NCBI GenBank assembly: GCA_963838735.1
Contig: CAWISG010000008.1
Location: forward strand, 95,073-159,072
Reading direction: 5' to 3'
Origin: Parerythrobacter_A sp963838735
Lineage (GTDB): Bacteria > Pseudomonadota > Alphaproteobacteria > Sphingomonadales > Sphingomonadaceae
Length of the DNA stretch: 64,000 nucleotides
Every line of letters starts with the position of its first letter. Positions within the stretch are counted from its first letter, which is position 1. Position numbers and translations under genes: made by a program. Shown piece by piece: positions 36,393 to 45,773 of the stretch. A model generated the notes under the pieces. The model saw only the letters and a program-made list of their open reading frames with translations. It ran no database searches and was not told the origin of the DNA.

Positions 36393-37583
36393 ATGGCAAC
36401 TGCCCCCAACCTCCTCGCAGACCACGCCGCCACCATCGACCCGGAGGAAGAGCGCGCCTTCATGGATGCGATCGACCGCTGGCTGGAGCGCGAGGTCATT
36501 CCGGTGGTGAAGCATCACGACCACAACGATATCTGGCCCGCCGAACTGGTGGACCAGATGGCCGAAATGGGACTGTTCGGCGCCACGATAGGACAGGACT
36601 ATGGCGGGCTGGGACTGCCTGCGACGACTTATGCCAACATCGTCGCCAAGATATCGAGCCATTGGATGGCGATCACCGGCATCTTCAACTCGCACCTCAT
36701 CATGGCTGCTGCCGTCGAACGGTTCGGCACGGTGCAGCAAAAGGCGAAGTGGCTGCCCAGATTGGCCAGCGGCGAAATTCGTGGCGGGCTGGCGCTGACC
36801 GAGCCGAACGCGGGCACCGACCTGCAATCCATTCGCACGGTGGCGGTGAAGAATGCCGATGGAGATTACGTACTGAACGGCACGAAGACCTGGATTTCCA
36901 ACGCTGTGAACGGACAGGTCTTCGCGCTGATCGCAAAGACCGATCCAAAGTCGGAGCCGCGCTACAAGGGCATGAGCCTGTTCATTGTCGACAAGCGAGA
37001 CGGGCTGTCCGTTGGCAAGAAGTTCGACAAGCTGGGCTACAAGGCGATCGACAGCGCGGAGCTGGTGATGGAGGACTATGTCGTGCCCGCCGACCAGCTG
37101 ATCGGCGGGGTCGAGGGCCAGGGGTTTTTCCAGGCGACCGGCGGGCTGGAGCTGGGCCGCATCAATGTGGCGGCGCGCGGTGTCGGGCTGGCCGAAGGCA
37201 GCTTGCGGCTGGCCACCGAATACGCGCAGCAACGCGAGACGATGGGCAAGCCCATCGCGCAGCATCAGGCGATCCAGCTAAAGATCGGCGAAATGGCTAC
37301 GCGCGCCCGCGCCGCCCGACTGCTGACGATGGATGCCGCCGAAGCCTACGACAAGGGCGAACGCTGCGACAAGGAAGCGGGCATGGCAAAGTATTTCGCC
37401 AGCGAGGCCGCGGTCGAAAACAGCCAGGAAGCGATGCGCGTCTATGGCGGCTATTCCTATTCCAAGGAATACGACATCGAACGCTATTACCGGGACAGCC
37501 TGCTGATGTGCATTGGCGAAGGCACCAACGAGATGCAGCGCATGATCATCGCCAAGCAGCACTTCAAGGAGAACCCGGCGTGA
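36393..37583 (+). CDS. Acyl-CoA dehydrogenase
   Basis: A 396-residue flavoenzyme that introduces an alpha-beta double bond into an acyl-CoA. The FAD and substrate blocks GGLALTEPNAGTDLQS, KTWISNAV and LGYKAIDSAELVMEDYVVP are normal, and the catalytic base is Glu376 in CIGEGTNEMQR. It starts 50 bases after the MaoC gene. A run of eight cytosines lies just before it near 36360, a place prone to sequencing error. It probably makes the double bond that MaoC hydrates. The exact acyl chain cannot be told. Confidence 0.95.
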   Translation: MATAPNLLADHAATIDPEEERAFMDAIDRWLEREVIPVVKHHDHNDIWPAELVDQMAEMGLFGATIGQDYGGLGLPATTYANIVAKISSHWMAITGIFNSHLIMAAAVERFGTVQQKAKWLPRLASGEIRGGLALTEPNAGTDLQSIRTVAVKNADGDYVLNGTKTWISNAVNGQVFALIAKTDPKSEPRYKGMSLFIVDKRDGLSVGKKFDKLGYKAIDSAELVMEDYVVPADQLIGGVEGQGFFQATGGLELGRINVAARGVGLAEGSLRLATEYAQQRETMGKPIAQHQAIQLKIGEMATRARAARLLTMDAAEAYDKGERCDKEAGMAKYFASEAAVENSQEAMRVYGGYSYSKEYDIERYYRDSLLMCIGEGTNEMQRMIIAKQHFKENPA

Positions 37584-37596
37584 GGGGGCGCCTGGC

Positions 37597-38805
37597 GTGA
37601 ACCTGCATCTCCCTCTCTCCGGTTTCCGCATCCTGAGCGCCGAGCAATATGGTGCCGGACCCTATGGCACAATGCACCTGGCGCAGCTGGGGGCGGAAGT
37701 TATCAAGATCGAACCGCCGCGCGTCGATGGAACCGGCGGCGGCGATACCGCGCGTGCCGTCGGGCCGCATTTCCTGCGCGAGAAGGAAAGCCTGTACTTC
37801 CAGGCTTTCAATCTCAACAAGAAATCGCTGACGCTGGACCTGCGCAGCGAGGACGGACAGGCAGTGTTCCGCAAGCTGGCGGCGGGCGCGGATGCGGTGG
37901 CCAATAACATGCGCGGCGATTTGCCGGAGAAGATGGGGCTGACCTACGCCGCGTTGGCCGATGCGAATCCGGCCATCGTGTGCGCGCATCTCAGCGCCTA
38001 TGGCCGTGACAATGCCCGTGCGAAATGGCCGGGCTACGATTATCTGATGCAGGCCGAGGCGGGCTATTGCCAGCTGACCGGCGAACCGGGTGGAGAGCCG
38101 CAGCGCATGGGGCTGAGCATGGTCGATTTCATGACCGGAACCCTGTTTTCCATCGGGTTGCTGGCGGCGCTGCTCGATGCGCAGCGCACCGGCAAGGGCC
38201 GCGATGTCGATACCGACCTGCTGTCCGCCGCGGTCCACCAGACCAGCTATCCGGCGCTGTGGTACATGAACGAGGATGACGAGACGCAGCGGACCCCGCG
38301 CAGCGCCCATCCCACGGCCACGCCCAGCCAGATGTTCCGCGCTGCCGATGGCTGGATGTTCGTGATGTGCCAGCTGCCCAAGTTCTGGGATATTCTGGTC
38401 GAGACGCTGGGCCGTGACGACTTGCGCGACGATCCGCGCTTCGCCGACAATGCTGCCCGGTTGGCGAACCGCGATGCGCTGACCGTGCTGCTAGACGAGG
38501 AACTGGCGAAGCAGCCGATGGCGCATTGGCAGGATCTGCTGGCGGGCAGCGTGCCGGTCGCACCGGTCTACGAGCTGGGCGATGCTCTCGATAATCCGTG
38601 GCTGCGCGAGACCGGTATGCGCGACAGCGTTGACCATCCCGACCGCGCCGACATGCAGGTGCTGGCCAGCCCGATCCGGCTGGACGGCAAACGCCTGCCC
38701 AATCGCGCCGCACCGCTGCTGGGCAGTGACAGCGATGCTTTGCTGGGCGAGCTTGGCTATGACGCAGATGCCATCGCCGACATGCGCGCGCGGGGCGTGG
38801 TATAG
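37597..38805 (+). CDS. CaiB/BaiF CoA-transferase (copy 2)
   Basis: A 402-residue family III CoA-transferase. It begins with GTG, preceded by a GAGGGGGC ribosome site, 13 bases after the dehydrogenase gene. Typical blocks are ILSAEQYGAGPYGTMHLAQL, GAEVIKIEPPRVDGTGGG and NLNKKSLTLDLRSEDG; the catalytic Asp is probably the one in WPGYDYLMQAEAGY. It activates an acid to its CoA ester. A second, different transferase follows, with 4 bases between them, so the pair may form a heteromer or serve two acids. Confidence 0.93.
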   Translation: MNLHLPLSGFRILSAEQYGAGPYGTMHLAQLGAEVIKIEPPRVDGTGGGDTARAVGPHFLREKESLYFQAFNLNKKSLTLDLRSEDGQAVFRKLAAGADAVANNMRGDLPEKMGLTYAALADANPAIVCAHLSAYGRDNARAKWPGYDYLMQAEAGYCQLTGEPGGEPQRMGLSMVDFMTGTLFSIGLLAALLDAQRTGKGRDVDTDLLSAAVHQTSYPALWYMNEDDETQRTPRSAHPTATPSQMFRAADGWMFVMCQLPKFWDILVETLGRDDLRDDPRFADNAARLANRDALTVLLDEELAKQPMAHWQDLLAGSVPVAPVYELGDALDNPWLRETGMRDSVDHPDRADMQVLASPIRLDGKRLPNRAAPLLGSDSDALLGELGYDADAIADMRARGVV

Positions 38806-38809
38806 ACCG

Positions 38810-39904
38810 ATGGGCCAGAAGCCAGAAGGAAAACTGACCGGCATTACCGTCGTCGATCTGACCCAGTTCCTGCCGGGGCCGATGATGACGGTGATGATGG
38901 CGGACCAGGGCGCGCGCGTCATCAAGGTGGAGCCGCCCGCGGGCGATCCGGCGCGCCGGCAGGCACCGTTCGAGGCGGGGCACTCGGTCTGGTTCGCCAA
39001 TCTCAATCGCGGCAAGGAGAGCGTCGCACTCGATCTGAAATCGGACGAGGGGCGCGCTGCGCTTGTCGAACTGTGCCGCACCGCCGATGTCTTCGTGGAG
39101 GGGTTCCGGCCCGGCGTGATGGCCCGGCTGGGGTTCGACTATGCTGCGGTCAGAGCGCTCAACCCGGCAATCGTCTATTGCTCCATCTCCGCCTTCGGCC
39201 AGGACGGCGCGCTGGCGCACCATCCCGCGCATGATATGGCGGTGCAGGCGCTGGCGGGCTTCCTGTCGGTCAATGACGGGCCGGACGGAACGCCGGTGGT
39301 GCCGGGCGCGCCGTCTGCCGACATGGCGGCGGGTCTGACGGCCCTGTCGGGCGTGCTGATGGCGCTGGTCGGGCGCGAGCGGACGGGCGAGGGGGCCTAT
39401 CTCGATTGCGCGATGTACGATGCAATGCTGCCGTGGAGCGCGCATATCGCGGGCGATGCGATTGCGGGCGGCGCAGCGCCCCGCTCGGCACGGCAACGCT
39501 CGCTTGGCGGGGCGGCGCTGTATCAGGTCTACGCCACGAAGGACGAGAAACATATCGCGCTGGGCGGACGCGAGATAAAATTTGCCCAGGTGTTGCTGGG
39601 CGCGCTGGGTCGCGAGGATCTGGTGCCGCACGCGGAAGGCGATGCGGGCGAGCAGGGTGAGCTGATTGCCTTCCTGCGCCAGACCTTTGCCGAGCGGACG
39701 CGCGATGAATGGGTCGCATGGTTCGCGGACAAGGACGTGGCCTTTGCGCCGGTGCTCGATTTCCGCGAGGCGCTCGATGCGCCGCATGTCGCGGAGCGCG
39801 GCCTGCTCTTGGAAGCAGCGGACGGCGCGCACCACATCGCGCCGCCGATCCGGTTTGCAGGCGACGACTGGACACCGGGCGCGGTGCCCCCGTTGCCGCA
39901 GTGA
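38810..39904 (+). CDS. CaiB/BaiF CoA-transferase (copy 3)
   Basis: A 364-residue family III CoA-transferase, distinct from the preceding one. The blocks GITVVDLTQFLPGPMMTVMM, ARVIKVEPPAGDPAR and NLNRGKESVALDLKSDEG are clear, and the catalytic Asp is in PAHDMAVQALAG. It starts 4 bases after copy 2 and ends the CoA operon. The convergent regulator gene ends 26 bases away, with no hairpin visible between. Together with copy 1 at 10939 the island has three such enzymes, pointing to several acid intermediates. Confidence 0.93.
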   Translation: MGQKPEGKLTGITVVDLTQFLPGPMMTVMMADQGARVIKVEPPAGDPARRQAPFEAGHSVWFANLNRGKESVALDLKSDEGRAALVELCRTADVFVEGFRPGVMARLGFDYAAVRALNPAIVYCSISAFGQDGALAHHPAHDMAVQALAGFLSVNDGPDGTPVVPGAPSADMAAGLTALSGVLMALVGRERTGEGAYLDCAMYDAMLPWSAHIAGDAIAGGAAPRSARQRSLGGAALYQVYATKDEKHIALGGREIKFAQVLLGALGREDLVPHAEGDAGEQGELIAFLRQTFAERTRDEWVAWFADKDVAFAPVLDFREALDAPHVAERGLLLEAADGAHHIAPPIRFAGDDWTPGAVPPLPQ

Positions 39905-39930
39905 GCGCCGCCCGCCGCCCGCAATATGGC

Positions 39931-40683
39931 CTAGACGTCGAGGTCGATATGCATGGCGTAGGCGAACCGGTCGCCGGGATGGTGGCTGACGCTGATCTCG
40001 AACAGGGTGCCTGCCTGATCGTAATAGCAGCGCAGGATGCGCAGCACAGGCGAGCCGCGATTGACTTCCAGCTTGTCCGACACCAGCCGCGTGGCCGCCA
40101 CCGCCTGGATATCCTGCGTCACCTGCCCGATGCGCAAGCCCGCCAGCCGCTCGATCTGTGTGAACAGGGTGCCGTCGTCGAGCGAGAGACGGTCCAGCGC
40201 ATCGCCCAGCCGTTCGTGGAAATAGGCATCGGTATGCGCGATGGGCAGCCGGTCAGACGGGACGCGGCGGACGCCGTTGAAGCGCAACCATTCGCCCGCC
40301 GTATCACCGTCGATCTGTTCGGCAATTCCGCGCGGCAGCGGACCGCGTTCGCGCCGCGCGAAATGCGCCTTGCTGTCGCGGGCATATTGCAGCAGTTCGC
40401 CGACATTGGACATCGGCTGATGCAGCGCACCGCCGCGTGCCGCCGCTGGCTGGACCGTGGTGCCGGACCCACGCTTGCGGGCAATCAGCCCTTCGGCCTG
40501 CAACCGTTTCAGCGCCTCACGGATAGTGAAGCGGCTGACATCGTAGGTTTCGCACAGTACCGTCTCGGTGGGAAACTGCGCGCCGCCGGCAAACCGGCCC
40601 GCGCCAATCGCTTCGCGCAATTCGCCCGCAACCTGCAGGTAGCGCGGGATGCGGGGCGGAGGCGGAGCGGTGTCGGCGGCGAT
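39931..40683 (-). CDS. GntR-family regulator, HutC/UTRA subfamily
   Basis: A transcription factor of about 250 residues. The winged-helix domain runs from PRYLQVAGELREAIGAGRFA through PTETVLCETYDVSRFTIREA and LQAEGLIARKRGSGTTV; a UTRA ligand-binding domain follows (about residues 85-245, with RRVPSDRLPIAHTDAYFHER and CYYDQAGTLFEISVSHHPGD). HutC-type regulators bind short palindromes with a GT-N4-AC core, and the six TTGTCCGGACAA sites of this window fit. No ATG, GTG or TTG lies in frame between the domain and an ATG at 40957 deep in the divergent gene; I set the start at an ATC codon (40681-40683), as a placeholder. A sequencing error or a rare start is possible. Confidence 0.85.
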   Translation of the reverse strand: MAADTAPPPPRIPRYLQVAGELREAIGAGRFAGGAQFPTETVLCETYDVSRFTIREALKRLQAEGLIARKRGSGTTVQPAAARGGALHQPMSNVGELLQYARDSKAHFARRERGPLPRGIAEQIDGDTAGEWLRFNGVRRVPSDRLPIAHTDAYFHERLGDALDRLSLDDGTLFTQIERLAGLRIGQVTQDIQAVAATRLVSDKLEVNRGSPVLRILRCYYDQAGTLFEISVSHHPGDRFAYAMHIDLDV

Positions 40684-40733
40684 GGCGTAGGTTCCGGTAC
40701 GATAGCAGGCAGGAATGTTCGGGAGGCAGGTGT

Positions 40734-41960
40734 ATGACCGAACCCCTGCTGGTGCAACTGGCGACGCGCCTGGCCCGCCCTGTCGATGCTGCGGCGCGGC
40801 AGCGGGCGCGGCTGCATCTGCTGGACTGGCTGGCCTGCGTGGCGGGCGCGCGGCGCACCGAGGCGGGCGCGCTGGGTAACGCGATATCGCCGGTGGCGTG
40901 GGAGAAATCGACCTATCTCGGCAATGTGCTGGAAATGGACGACGTCCACCGCACCGCATTGCTGCATCCCGGCCCCGTCGTGTGGCCGGTGGCGCTGTCC
41001 TACCCAAGCGCGACGATGGACCAGCGGCTGGATGCCGCGGTGCGTGGATACGAAGCGATGATCGCGGTCGGCGCGGCGCTGGACGCGCATCACTATGCGC
41101 ACTGGCATCCGACGGCGACGGCGGGCGTGTTCGGCGCAACGGCGGTGTTTGGCTCCGTCATCGGGTTCGCGCCGGTGGAATACGTGAATGCGTTGGCGAA
41201 TGCCGGGTCGGTCGCGGGCGGGCTGTGGCATATGCGACATGATGATGTGCTGACGAAGCAATGGCACGTCTATCACGCGGCGCGGACCGGACGCGATGCA
41301 GCGTTGCACGTGCATTACGGGGCGACGGGCCCGGCACGGCTGCTGGAGGGGAAGCAGGGGCTGTTCGCGACGTTGACGCAAGGGCCCGGAGCGCTGGCCG
41401 ACAACGGGGCGGGCTGGCTGATCGACGGGGTCAGCTTCAAACCCTTCGCTGCATGTCGTCATGCGCACCCGGCCATCGACGCGGCGATGACCGTGCGTGT
41501 GCAGGGCAAGCTCGAAGCGCCTTTCGTGGTGAAGACATTTGCCGATGCGCTGGCGTTTTGCGACCGGCCCGACCCGCAGACCGAAACCGAGGCGAAGTTC
41601 TCGCTGCAACACGTCATTGCGGTGGTGGCAGACGGGCGCGATGCGGAACCAACGGACTTTACCGCCGATGCCATTGCGGCGCTGGCACCGTTGCGCGCGC
41701 AGGTATCGGTACAGGAGGATGCTGCGTTCACCGCGCGCTACCCCGCGCATTTCGGAGCGGAGGTGAACGGCTGCACGCTGGTCGATACGCTCGGCGATCC
41801 GGAGCGTGCGATGACGCAGGAACAGCATCTGGCGAAGCTGCGAACGCTGGTGGCGTGGGGCGGGCTGGACGCAGGCGAAGCGGACCGCGCGGCACACATC
41901 GCGCTCGAAGGCGACGATGCCGATGCGCTGGACGCGCTGCTGGCGCGGTGGCTGTCATGA
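40734..41960 (+). CDS. MmgE/PrpD family protein 1
   Basis: A 408-residue protein of the MmgE/PrpD fold, which includes 2-methylcitrate dehydratase, cis-aconitate decarboxylase and iminodisuccinate epimerase. Family blocks are LLDWLACVAGARR, NVLEMDDVHRTALLHPGPVV and FKPFAACRHAHPAIDAA. These are acid or amino acid hydro-lyases, decarboxylases or isomerases, so it probably handles a branched di- or tricarboxylate. It overlaps the next gene, a paralog, by 4 bases (ATGA), and the two may form one heteromeric enzyme. It starts about 50 bases from the regulator gene on the other strand; no palindrome is visible in that gap. Confidence 0.9.
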   Translation: MTEPLLVQLATRLARPVDAAARQRARLHLLDWLACVAGARRTEAGALGNAISPVAWEKSTYLGNVLEMDDVHRTALLHPGPVVWPVALSYPSATMDQRLDAAVRGYEAMIAVGAALDAHHYAHWHPTATAGVFGATAVFGSVIGFAPVEYVNALANAGSVAGGLWHMRHDDVLTKQWHVYHAARTGRDAALHVHYGATGPARLLEGKQGLFATLTQGPGALADNGAGWLIDGVSFKPFAACRHAHPAIDAAMTVRVQGKLEAPFVVKTFADALAFCDRPDPQTETEAKFSLQHVIAVVADGRDAEPTDFTADAIAALAPLRAQVSVQEDAAFTARYPAHFGAEVNGCTLVDTLGDPERAMTQEQHLAKLRTLVAWGGLDAGEADRAAHIALEGDDADALDALLARWLS

Positions 41961-43243
41961 GCGCGACGACCGACCTCATCGACTTCGCCTCGGCCCGGCA
42001 TGAATTGCCCGCCACCGTGCGCGCCGACGCGATCCGCCTGCTGGGCGATACGCTGGCGGTCGGTGCGGCGGGCGTTGATGCGCCAGGAGAGGCAGCGATA
42101 CTGGCCACGGCGCGTTTCGGCGGCGCAGGCGATGCTGCGCGGCTGCTGGGGTCGGACGAGCGCTTGCCCGCACCCGCCGCCGCGTTCGTCAACGGATATC
42201 GTGTCCATTGCCTCGAATGGGATGCGGTGCACGAACCCGCCGTGGTCCATGCGATGAGCGTCGTCACCGCGGCGCTGGGTGCGGCCATCGACCGGCGCGG
42301 CGGGTGCGATGGCGAAGAGGCGTTGTCCACGCTGGCCGTCGGAGTCGACATCGCTTCAGGCCTCGGGCTGTGCGTGGACAGCGCCATGCGGTTCTTCCGT
42401 CCGGCCATTGCCGGCGTGATGGGCGCGGCGGTGGCCGTGGCGCGGATCGACGGGGCGCCTGTCGCCGATGCGCTAGGGCTTGCCTATTCTTCCGCCGCCG
42501 GGACGATGCAGGCGCATGTCGAGGGTAGCGAGACCCTGCCGTTCCAGATCGCCAACGCTGCACGCGCAGCCATGATGGCGAGCGACCTCGCAGGGCAGGG
42601 GTTCGGTGGGCCAAGGGATATGCTGGAGGGGCCGTTCGGTTATCTTGCGCTGTTCGAGGAAGGCGACCTGACGCGCTATACCGCGCATTTCGGCAGCGCG
42701 TGGCGCATTTCCGAAGTTAGCGTGAAGCCGTTTCCTTCGGGCAGGGCCAGCCATGCGGCCCTTGGGCAACTGGAGAAGTTGGCGCTCGATCCTGCGCAAG
42801 TGGACGGCATCGTGCTGTCCTGCCCGCCGCTGATCCGGCGGCTGGTGGACCGGCCCTGCTCGCCCGGCATGTCGCCGGCATGGGCGCGGCTGTGCCTGCC
42901 TTATCTTGCTGCACTGATGCTGACCGATGGCCGCATCGACCCGCGCCGCTTCACACCCGAGCACCTGGCCAACCCGGCGCTGAACGCGTCGGCGGCAAAG
43001 GTCAGCCTCGCCGATGACGGCTGCACCGATGGCAATGCACTGTTCCCGCAATCGCTGGCCATCAGGTTTGCGGACGGACGGAGCGAAACCCACCCGGTCA
43101 CGCATACGCTGGGCAGCCCCGACAACCCGTTGTCGCCCGCACAGGCCGCGCGGAAATACGCTCTTGCGCGCGAACTGGCTCCCGCCTCCGCCGATCCGCG
43201 CATCTTCGACGATCCCCTTGCCTATTTCACGGACCCCGCATGA
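41957..43243 (+). CDS. MmgE/PrpD family protein 2
   Basis: A 428-residue paralog of the preceding protein, well diverged from it. Blocks are AIRLLGDTLAVGAAGVDAPG, NGYRVHCLEWDAVHEPAVVH and VSVKPFPSGRASHAALGQLE. It is flanked by 4-base ATGA overlaps on both sides, and I chose the ATG at 41957 for that reason; the frame is open upstream to 41261, antisense to nothing real but inside the previous gene. Tandem MmgE/PrpD pairs of this kind are seen in other catabolic clusters. The partner fold and the CoA ligase next to it suggest that its product is activated with CoA. Confidence 0.9.
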   Translation: MSATTDLIDFASARHELPATVRADAIRLLGDTLAVGAAGVDAPGEAAILATARFGGAGDAARLLGSDERLPAPAAAFVNGYRVHCLEWDAVHEPAVVHAMSVVTAALGAAIDRRGGCDGEEALSTLAVGVDIASGLGLCVDSAMRFFRPAIAGVMGAAVAVARIDGAPVADALGLAYSSAAGTMQAHVEGSETLPFQIANAARAAMMASDLAGQGFGGPRDMLEGPFGYLALFEEGDLTRYTAHFGSAWRISEVSVKPFPSGRASHAALGQLEKLALDPAQVDGIVLSCPPLIRRLVDRPCSPGMSPAWARLCLPYLAALMLTDGRIDPRRFTPEHLANPALNASAAKVSLADDGCTDGNALFPQSLAIRFADGRSETHPVTHTLGSPDNPLSPAQAARKYALARELAPASADPRIFDDPLAYFTDPA

Positions 43244-44607
43244 CCTTCCCGACCTATTTCGAAGCCTTCGATGGCAAACAGATGCTGCGCGATTACCCGG
43301 TCGGTGCGGAATTCGTCTCGCGCTATCGCAGCATGAGCCGGGACGAGATTTTCGGCATGCAGGACGCCCGGTTCCGAACCCTGATGCAGCGCGGCTGGCA
43401 AGTGCCGTTCTACCGGCGGCTGTGGGGTGCACAGGGGATCGAGGCGGGCGATATTCGCGGGCTGGCCGATATCGAGAAGCTGCCGGTCTACGACAAGACC
43501 GACCTGATGGCCTCCATCGCCGAACATCCGCCCTATGGCGATTTTCACGGCATGGGCGAAGCGGCCAGCCGCCCGCCGGTGGTCTTCCACACCACCAGCG
43601 GCACCACCGGCAAGCCGCAGGTGCTGATGTTCGGGCCGAAGGGGCGCGAAGTTGGCAACCTGCTGGTCGGGCGCATGTATCGCTGGATGGGGCTTGAGTC
43701 GGACGACGTGGTGCATTCGGTCTATGGCCACGGAATGATCAATGGCGGGCATTATATCCGCGAGGCAGTGACGAAGTTTACCAATTCGGTGTTCCTGAGC
43801 GCGGGCACGGGCATCGAAACGCGCAGCGTCAACCAGGTGCGGCTGATGGCCGATTTCGGCGTAACCGCCATCGTTGGCTTCGTGGATTATGTGCGCAAGC
43901 TGGCCCAGACGGCGGAAGCAGAGGGGCTGTTCGACCGCATCGATATCCGCATGATCATCGGGCATCTGGGCACCGAGGACCGCACCAGTACCGAAGACGC
44001 ATGGCACGGCGCGAAAGCCTACGACTGGTATGGCGTGGGCGATACCGGCAGCATCGCGGGCGAAGGGCCGGACCGCGACGGACTGTATGTGTGGGAAGAC
44101 GCGCACTACCTCGAACTGCTCGATATCGACGATGGCACGCCCGTCGCGCGGGGCGACACCGGCGACATGGTGGTGACGTGCCTGTACAAGGACGACATCG
44201 CCCCCTGCATCCGCTTCAACACGCACGACATCACCGAGAAGATGGACGGGCGGGGCGAGATCGGGTTCAGCCGCATCACCGGCTTCAAGGGGCGCAGCGA
44301 CAATATGGTGAAGTTGCGCGGGATAAACGTGTTCCCGCACGCCATCGGCTCCATCATCGAGAACCGCAGCGACCTGACCGGTGAATATGTCTGCCACCTG
44401 ACCCGCGATGCGGCACAGCGCGACAGTATGCGGGTGACGCTGGAAAGCCGGGGCGGCAGCGATGCCGCTGCGCTTGGCGAAATGCTGAAGCAGGGGCTGG
44501 GCGTCGATGTCGAGGTCGCGCTGGTCGAACCTGGCGGCACGGCGACCGCGACCGAGATCGACAAGCGCCAGAAACCGCTGCGGCTGATCGACGAGCGCTG
44601 GTTATGA
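43240..44607 (+). CDS. Phenylacetate-CoA ligase-like acyl-CoA/AMP ligase
   Basis: A 455-residue adenylate-forming ligase of the PaaK type, which joins an acid to CoA using ATP. The nucleotide loop is HTTSGTTGKP (residues 117-126). The YDWYGVGDTGSIAGEGPD and GDTGDMVVT blocks and the hinge GRSDNMVKLRGINVFPHAIG are present, with a late Lys in EIDKRQKPLRL. Its ATG overlaps the stop of the second MmgE/PrpD gene by 4 bases. It probably activates an aromatic or other carboxylic acid of the pathway. Substrate not determined. Confidence 0.93.
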   Translation: MTFPTYFEAFDGKQMLRDYPVGAEFVSRYRSMSRDEIFGMQDARFRTLMQRGWQVPFYRRLWGAQGIEAGDIRGLADIEKLPVYDKTDLMASIAEHPPYGDFHGMGEAASRPPVVFHTTSGTTGKPQVLMFGPKGREVGNLLVGRMYRWMGLESDDVVHSVYGHGMINGGHYIREAVTKFTNSVFLSAGTGIETRSVNQVRLMADFGVTAIVGFVDYVRKLAQTAEAEGLFDRIDIRMIIGHLGTEDRTSTEDAWHGAKAYDWYGVGDTGSIAGEGPDRDGLYVWEDAHYLELLDIDDGTPVARGDTGDMVVTCLYKDDIAPCIRFNTHDITEKMDGRGEIGFSRITGFKGRSDNMVKLRGINVFPHAIGSIIENRSDLTGEYVCHLTRDAAQRDSMRVTLESRGGSDAAALGEMLKQGLGVDVEVALVEPGGTATATEIDKRQKPLRLIDERWL

Positions 44608-44620
44608 GGACTGGTACGCC

Positions 44621-45769
44621 ATGACTGACCCGTACAACGCCTTTCTCTTTCGCGACCAAAACGCCAGCGGCGGCGGCGGGGCGCTGGCGGGGGTGACAGT
44701 GGGTGTGAAGGCAAACATCAAGGTGCAAGGCTTGCCGTTTCATTCCGGCTTGGCCGCTTTTGCCGATCGCAGTGCCGACCGCGATGCAGTGGTCGTTGCC
44801 AAACTACGTAGTGCAGGCGCGGCGATCATCGGCATCCTGAACATGGAGGAAGCGGCGCTGGGTGCGAAGACCGACAACCCGCATTTCGGCGCGACGCAGA
44901 ACCCGCATCGCAAGGGTTTTTCACCCGGCGGATCGTCCGGCGGCAGCGGCGCGGCGGTGGCGGCAGGCCTGTGCGATGTGGCGCTGGGAACCGATACGAT
45001 GGGTTCGGTGCGCATCCCGGCGGCGCATTGCGGAGTGTACGGGTTCAAGCCTGCGACCGCGCGCGTCAGCCAGGACGGGCTCGATCCGGCGGACGCCTCG
45101 CTGGATGCCATCGGTCCGCTCGCGCGTAGCCTCGACATGCTGGAGCGGGTCGCATGCGTTATGTCCGACATGGGTTCGGGCAGCGGTGATCTGAAAGGCG
45201 CGACACCTGTCGGCCACGGTGTCGATATCAATGCGGCGGTTTCGCAAGCGTTTGCGAGCGTTTTGGCATCACTCCCCGCAGCACCGGCGGAAGCGCATCT
45301 GCCCCACCCTCTGTCGCGCGTGCGCTTCGCCGGGTTCCGCGGCGTGTCGCAAAGTCTCGCGTACCATCTTGCCGATACGCCAAACATGAGCGCACGTCTG
45401 GCGAAGCAGCTGGAATACGGACCAGCCCGCACGCCAGAGCAAGTCGCGGAAGACCACGCCATCCTGTCCGAAACGCGCGATCGGGTGCTGGAGCTTGTCG
45501 ATCGGCACGGCTGGCTGCTCATGCCGACCGTGCCCAATCCGCCTTTCGCTCACGCCGCGCCCGAACCCGCCGCGCAGGCGGATTTCACCTGCCTTGCCAA
45601 CATCGCCGGGTTGCCCGCATTGTCACTACCGATGGGCTGGACGGCGGATGGCTTGCCATTGGGCGTGCAGATCGTGGCCCGCATCGGATACGAGGCGGGA
45701 ATGTTTGCGCTGGCCCGCCATCTCGATATCAATCTGGGCGCCTATCGCGCACCGCACAACTGGGAGTAA
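44621..45769 (+). CDS. Amidase signature family protein
   Basis: A 382-residue amide hydrolase with the Ser-cisSer-Lys triad: Lys30 (TVGVKANIKV), the Gly/Ser-rich stretch SPGGSSGGSGAAVAAG with the cis-Ser at 105 or 106, and the nucleophile Ser129 in GTDTMGSVRIPA. The usual DTGGS is DTMGS here, a small oddity beside the nucleophile. It releases ammonia or an amine from an amide. With the PuuE-type and isochorismatase-type enzymes it makes three amide-cleaving systems in one island. Thirteen bases separate it from the ligase gene. Confidence 0.92.
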   Translation: MTDPYNAFLFRDQNASGGGGALAGVTVGVKANIKVQGLPFHSGLAAFADRSADRDAVVVAKLRSAGAAIIGILNMEEAALGAKTDNPHFGATQNPHRKGFSPGGSSGGSGAAVAAGLCDVALGTDTMGSVRIPAAHCGVYGFKPATARVSQDGLDPADASLDAIGPLARSLDMLERVACVMSDMGSGSGDLKGATPVGHGVDINAAVSQAFASVLASLPAAPAEAHLPHPLSRVRFAGFRGVSQSLAYHLADTPNMSARLAKQLEYGPARTPEQVAEDHAILSETRDRVLELVDRHGWLLMPTVPNPPFAHAAPEPAAQADFTCLANIAGLPALSLPMGWTADGLPLGVQIVARIGYEAGMFALARHLDINLGAYRAPHNWE

Positions 45770-45773
45770 GACC

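Noticed and set aside
40683..41139. N-terminal extension of the regulator to upstream ATGs
   Set aside because: The extra 90-150 residues are rich in Arg, Pro and Ala and are antisense to the MmgE/PrpD gene. A GntR regulator begins just before its helix-turn-helix.
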